Positions 61,480 through 64,000 of a stretch of 64,000 nt of DNA are shown here, piece by piece (positions within the stretch are counted from its first letter, which is position 1; every line of letters starts with the position of its first letter). The DNA comes from Morella rubra. Lineage: Eukaryota; Streptophyta; Magnoliopsida; Fagales; Myricaceae. Made by a program: the position numbers and the translations under genes. The stretch spans positions 6,850,203 to 6,914,202 of the forward strand of contig CM025856.1 of assembly GCA_003952965.2 (NCBI GenBank), written 5' to 3'. The notes under the pieces were generated by a model. That model saw only the letters and a list, made by a program, of their open reading frames with translations, was not told the origin of the DNA and searched no databases.

Positions 61480-64000
61480 ATAGCAAGTGCCGATTTTGGA
61501 GAAAAAAAAAAAAAATAGTGCCGATTTTGGAAACTTCTGCTAGCGTTAGTGAGGTGTCTGCACTGGACGGACCCAAACGGGACGGGAAATCAGAGGCGGA
61601 ACCAACGCCGGCTGGCCACAACAATTAGTTCTTTTTTTTTTTTTTAATATAGAAACTATTATATATATGTATGGAAATTTTTAATTTTGTCTCTGTCATA
61701 TCATTCGTACTGTATATATCTTCTCTCTCCCCCGGCCTCTTTTCAATTCGCATTCTACTCTCCTCGTCTTTCACTTTTACGTATGGTCTCCAGTATTTTG
61801 AAATCCTTTTTCTGATCATTTCCATACAAAAAATGGAACCCTTAAAAGAATCATACAGACATATAATAGTAACAAGTGTATATTCTTGCCTTATTAGGAT
61901 CTTAAACAAGAAAAAAAATAACACTTTACCACTAATAATGTTGTTATTAAGAAGCTCAAATGTAAAAAAAGACAAGAAAAAAAGTATTTTTTGTCACTCA
62001 AGATTTACACTCTATTAAACAAATTGCCTCTCAAACTATAATTCTCGATAATTTTCCTCCTCAAATTACTATTTTTTAACATGTTACCTCCAAATTAAAA
62101 TCTAAACTATTAAAATAAATTAGAAAACATACATGTGCTAGAATATGGTCGGAGCTTATTATAAAAAGCAAGATACCCTTCAACAAAGTCAAGATGAGAT
62201 GATAGTGGAGCAGTCGAACAAGGGATAGAGAGAAAATTTTGAAAGTACTGAGAACAAAACCATTTTGCAATGTTTTCAGAAGATACAGACATATAGGATC
62301 CAATTGTTATATCTCAGTTTCTACAAATAGTACATACTTGAATTTTAATATTTTTAATGCGTTTAGTCAATATTTTTCGATATTTTAATTCTAAGACACT
62401 TTTTGTATTATATAGGAAAAAAAATTTTGCGTAATTTTGCCTTAAAAGTTCACCCCCTTACAATTCTTATGTCTTCACTAAGACCAAAAATAAAATAGAA
62501 AATGAAAAATTAAGACAAAAAATAAAACAGAAAATGAAAAAAATGAACTTCATGTTTTATTTAGGCTTAATAAGTCCCACTAGTTCAAAGGACATTGTCC
62601 AATCTCAAATTGGTCTTTAGGTTAAGTTTCATTTTAAACTCATAAGTTAGTCATTTAGTCAATTCCAATGACTGTATAAATGAAAAAAATTCTCACCTGA
62701 CTAACTGATACACATGTTAACCAATTACGAGTCTTTTAATTTTCAATTACTCAACATACTATATATGACTATCCTCTTTAATTTTAATTCTATCTTATAT
62801 TTTCAACGTTTAATAGTCACTCTTGAACATTTTGAGCTAATCTAATCTAACATAAAGAATGTCAGATGAAATTAAAATTAATGATCAATTATATTTAAAG
62901 TGATTTGAAAATTAATGGGAACATGTGGTTATTGACAAATAGTTAATATGGATTAATCTAAGATGAAACTTATTCTACGGACTAATTTGAAATTAGGCAA
63001 TATTTCAAGGATTAATGGACTAATTAAAGCTTTTTTTATAAATTTTTTTTTATCTATATTAAACCAATTTCTTTTTGATGGCGGATTCTTTTCTTGGACA
63101 TGGATTTTCCTTTTCTCTTGTACGTGGGCCTTCATTTATCAATAGAGAGTTAACTGGGCCTGCACGTTATTAAATTGGTAGAGAGAAATTGGGTTAAGGA
63201 AATAGGGCATAGCTCAAGAGACTGTCAAGGTTTATGACATTCAAAGCCCACTACCGATCAACCAACTTGCTACCGACAAAGCAACCCATCACCACTAAAG
63301 TAGTTGCCGGCTTGCTGCAAAATAATCTTTACCAACAAAGGATTTTATAGGTAAAGTTCACAGGCCCTTTTAAACAGAAACTTGTCTTTAGGAACAAAAT
63401 ATTCGGTCCCCAATCCCCATAAGGATTGTCCCTTACCAAACTTTTTCGAGCATTATTTATACTAATTATCATTCTAATCGTTTAATATCTAATGCGTTTG
63501 CTAATACTAGAAACTAAGAAAATAACATACAGAATTGTTGAATTTCATAGAGATATATAATAATTATGTGGGAAGAGCAAATGTCTAAAATAGAAATACT
63601 AGCAAATTTTATTAATGGATTTTAAAAGCGAAACTCCTCAAACTTTGAGAAAATTTTATTTTGTACTCTCTAATTATCATACATTTTGTAACTTACATCC
63701 TAAACTACAAGGATTAACAAACTGTGCGCACTCCACGCTACCAATTGCTTTACACTATGTATTCCATGTTAAAATTTCAGAATGTATAGCAATGACAGTT
63801 TAATGCAATATATGGTGGGATTCGGCTCCTAAAATTTTGGAGGTTTAAAAATTTTGGTGTATGACAATTGGTGAAAAATTGAAAAAAGAAATGATTTAAG
63901 TATATTTTTTATATTTATTTTGATAAAAGAGATAATTTGATAGAGAGAGATTATTGCAAGGTTATTTTATTATGCCAAATTTTGGAATGGCCTTCTAAAA
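61480..64000. other. AT-rich intergenic DNA, no gene recognised
   Basis: This corresponds to 49240-49440 and 52132-54829. Frames of 60-116 codons here recur in both blocks only because the DNA is duplicated; they are low-complexity and overlap on both strands. Confidence 0.5.

Larger units (their letters stand above)
57381..64000. repeat. Large duplicated block, copy B (partner 45210-54863)
   Basis: Collinear with copy A but without its extra tandem segments. The last bases of the window (GGCCTTCTAAAA) correspond to about 54829, only about 35 bp before the inverted small-protein fragment of copy A. If collinearity continues, another copy of that fragment starts just outside the window. Confidence 0.85.

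Overview
The window is nuclear DNA from a flowering plant, almost certainly a eudicot. Genes have GT-AG introns, the proteins match plant families (a PMT-type methyltransferase, a PHD finger protein, a BTB/POZ protein, a TPR protein), and the intergenic DNA carries plant SINEs, hAT and CACTA elements and AT-rich MITE-like repeats. The species cannot be read from the sequence. No RNA genes, CRISPR arrays or bacterial-type operons were seen.

Layout. 1-3230: the end of a CACTA transposon, then a partial copy of a TTC33-like TPR gene. 3231-14700: a tandem array of three paralogous small basic proteins on the minus strand (5809-6153, 10096-10353, 14206-14496), spaced about 4.1-4.3 kb. I do not recognise this family; it is the best candidate here for undescribed biology. 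15606-20557: a five-exon TTC33-like gene, the source or sister of the partial copy. 22246-23606: a hAT element with an internal minisatellite, followed by an RNase H fragment. 24666-30730: a six-coding-exon EHD3-like PHD finger gene (minus). 33712-35295: a two-exon BTB/POZ gene with a SINE in its intron, followed by a tandem duplication of its 3' end. 37397-59778: a nine-exon PMT10/11-like methyltransferase gene (minus), heavily rearranged in this assembly. 61480-64000: AT-rich repeats.

The right half should be read as an assembly problem as much as biology. The 16.7 kb between the two N runs (40569-57280) sits inside exon 3/intron 2 of the PMT gene and carries its own copy of PMT exons 1-7 plus a second set of exons 5-8. 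Removing that piece leaves a collinear PMT gene with only about 169 bp missing. The two exon-1 copies differ by two amino acids in 212, so an unmerged second haplotype placed in a scaffold gap is the simplest reading. The same piece ends with an inverted copy of the small-protein locus.

Several otherwise well-preserved genes carry single small indels: 1 nt missing in PHD exon 1, 1 nt missing at the BTB exon junction, 2 extra nt at a TTC33 splice acceptor, 2 nt missing in one PMT exon 7. They may be real or sequence errors. Exon coordinates were worked out by hand from reading frame, phase and GT/AG signals, and not from transcripts.
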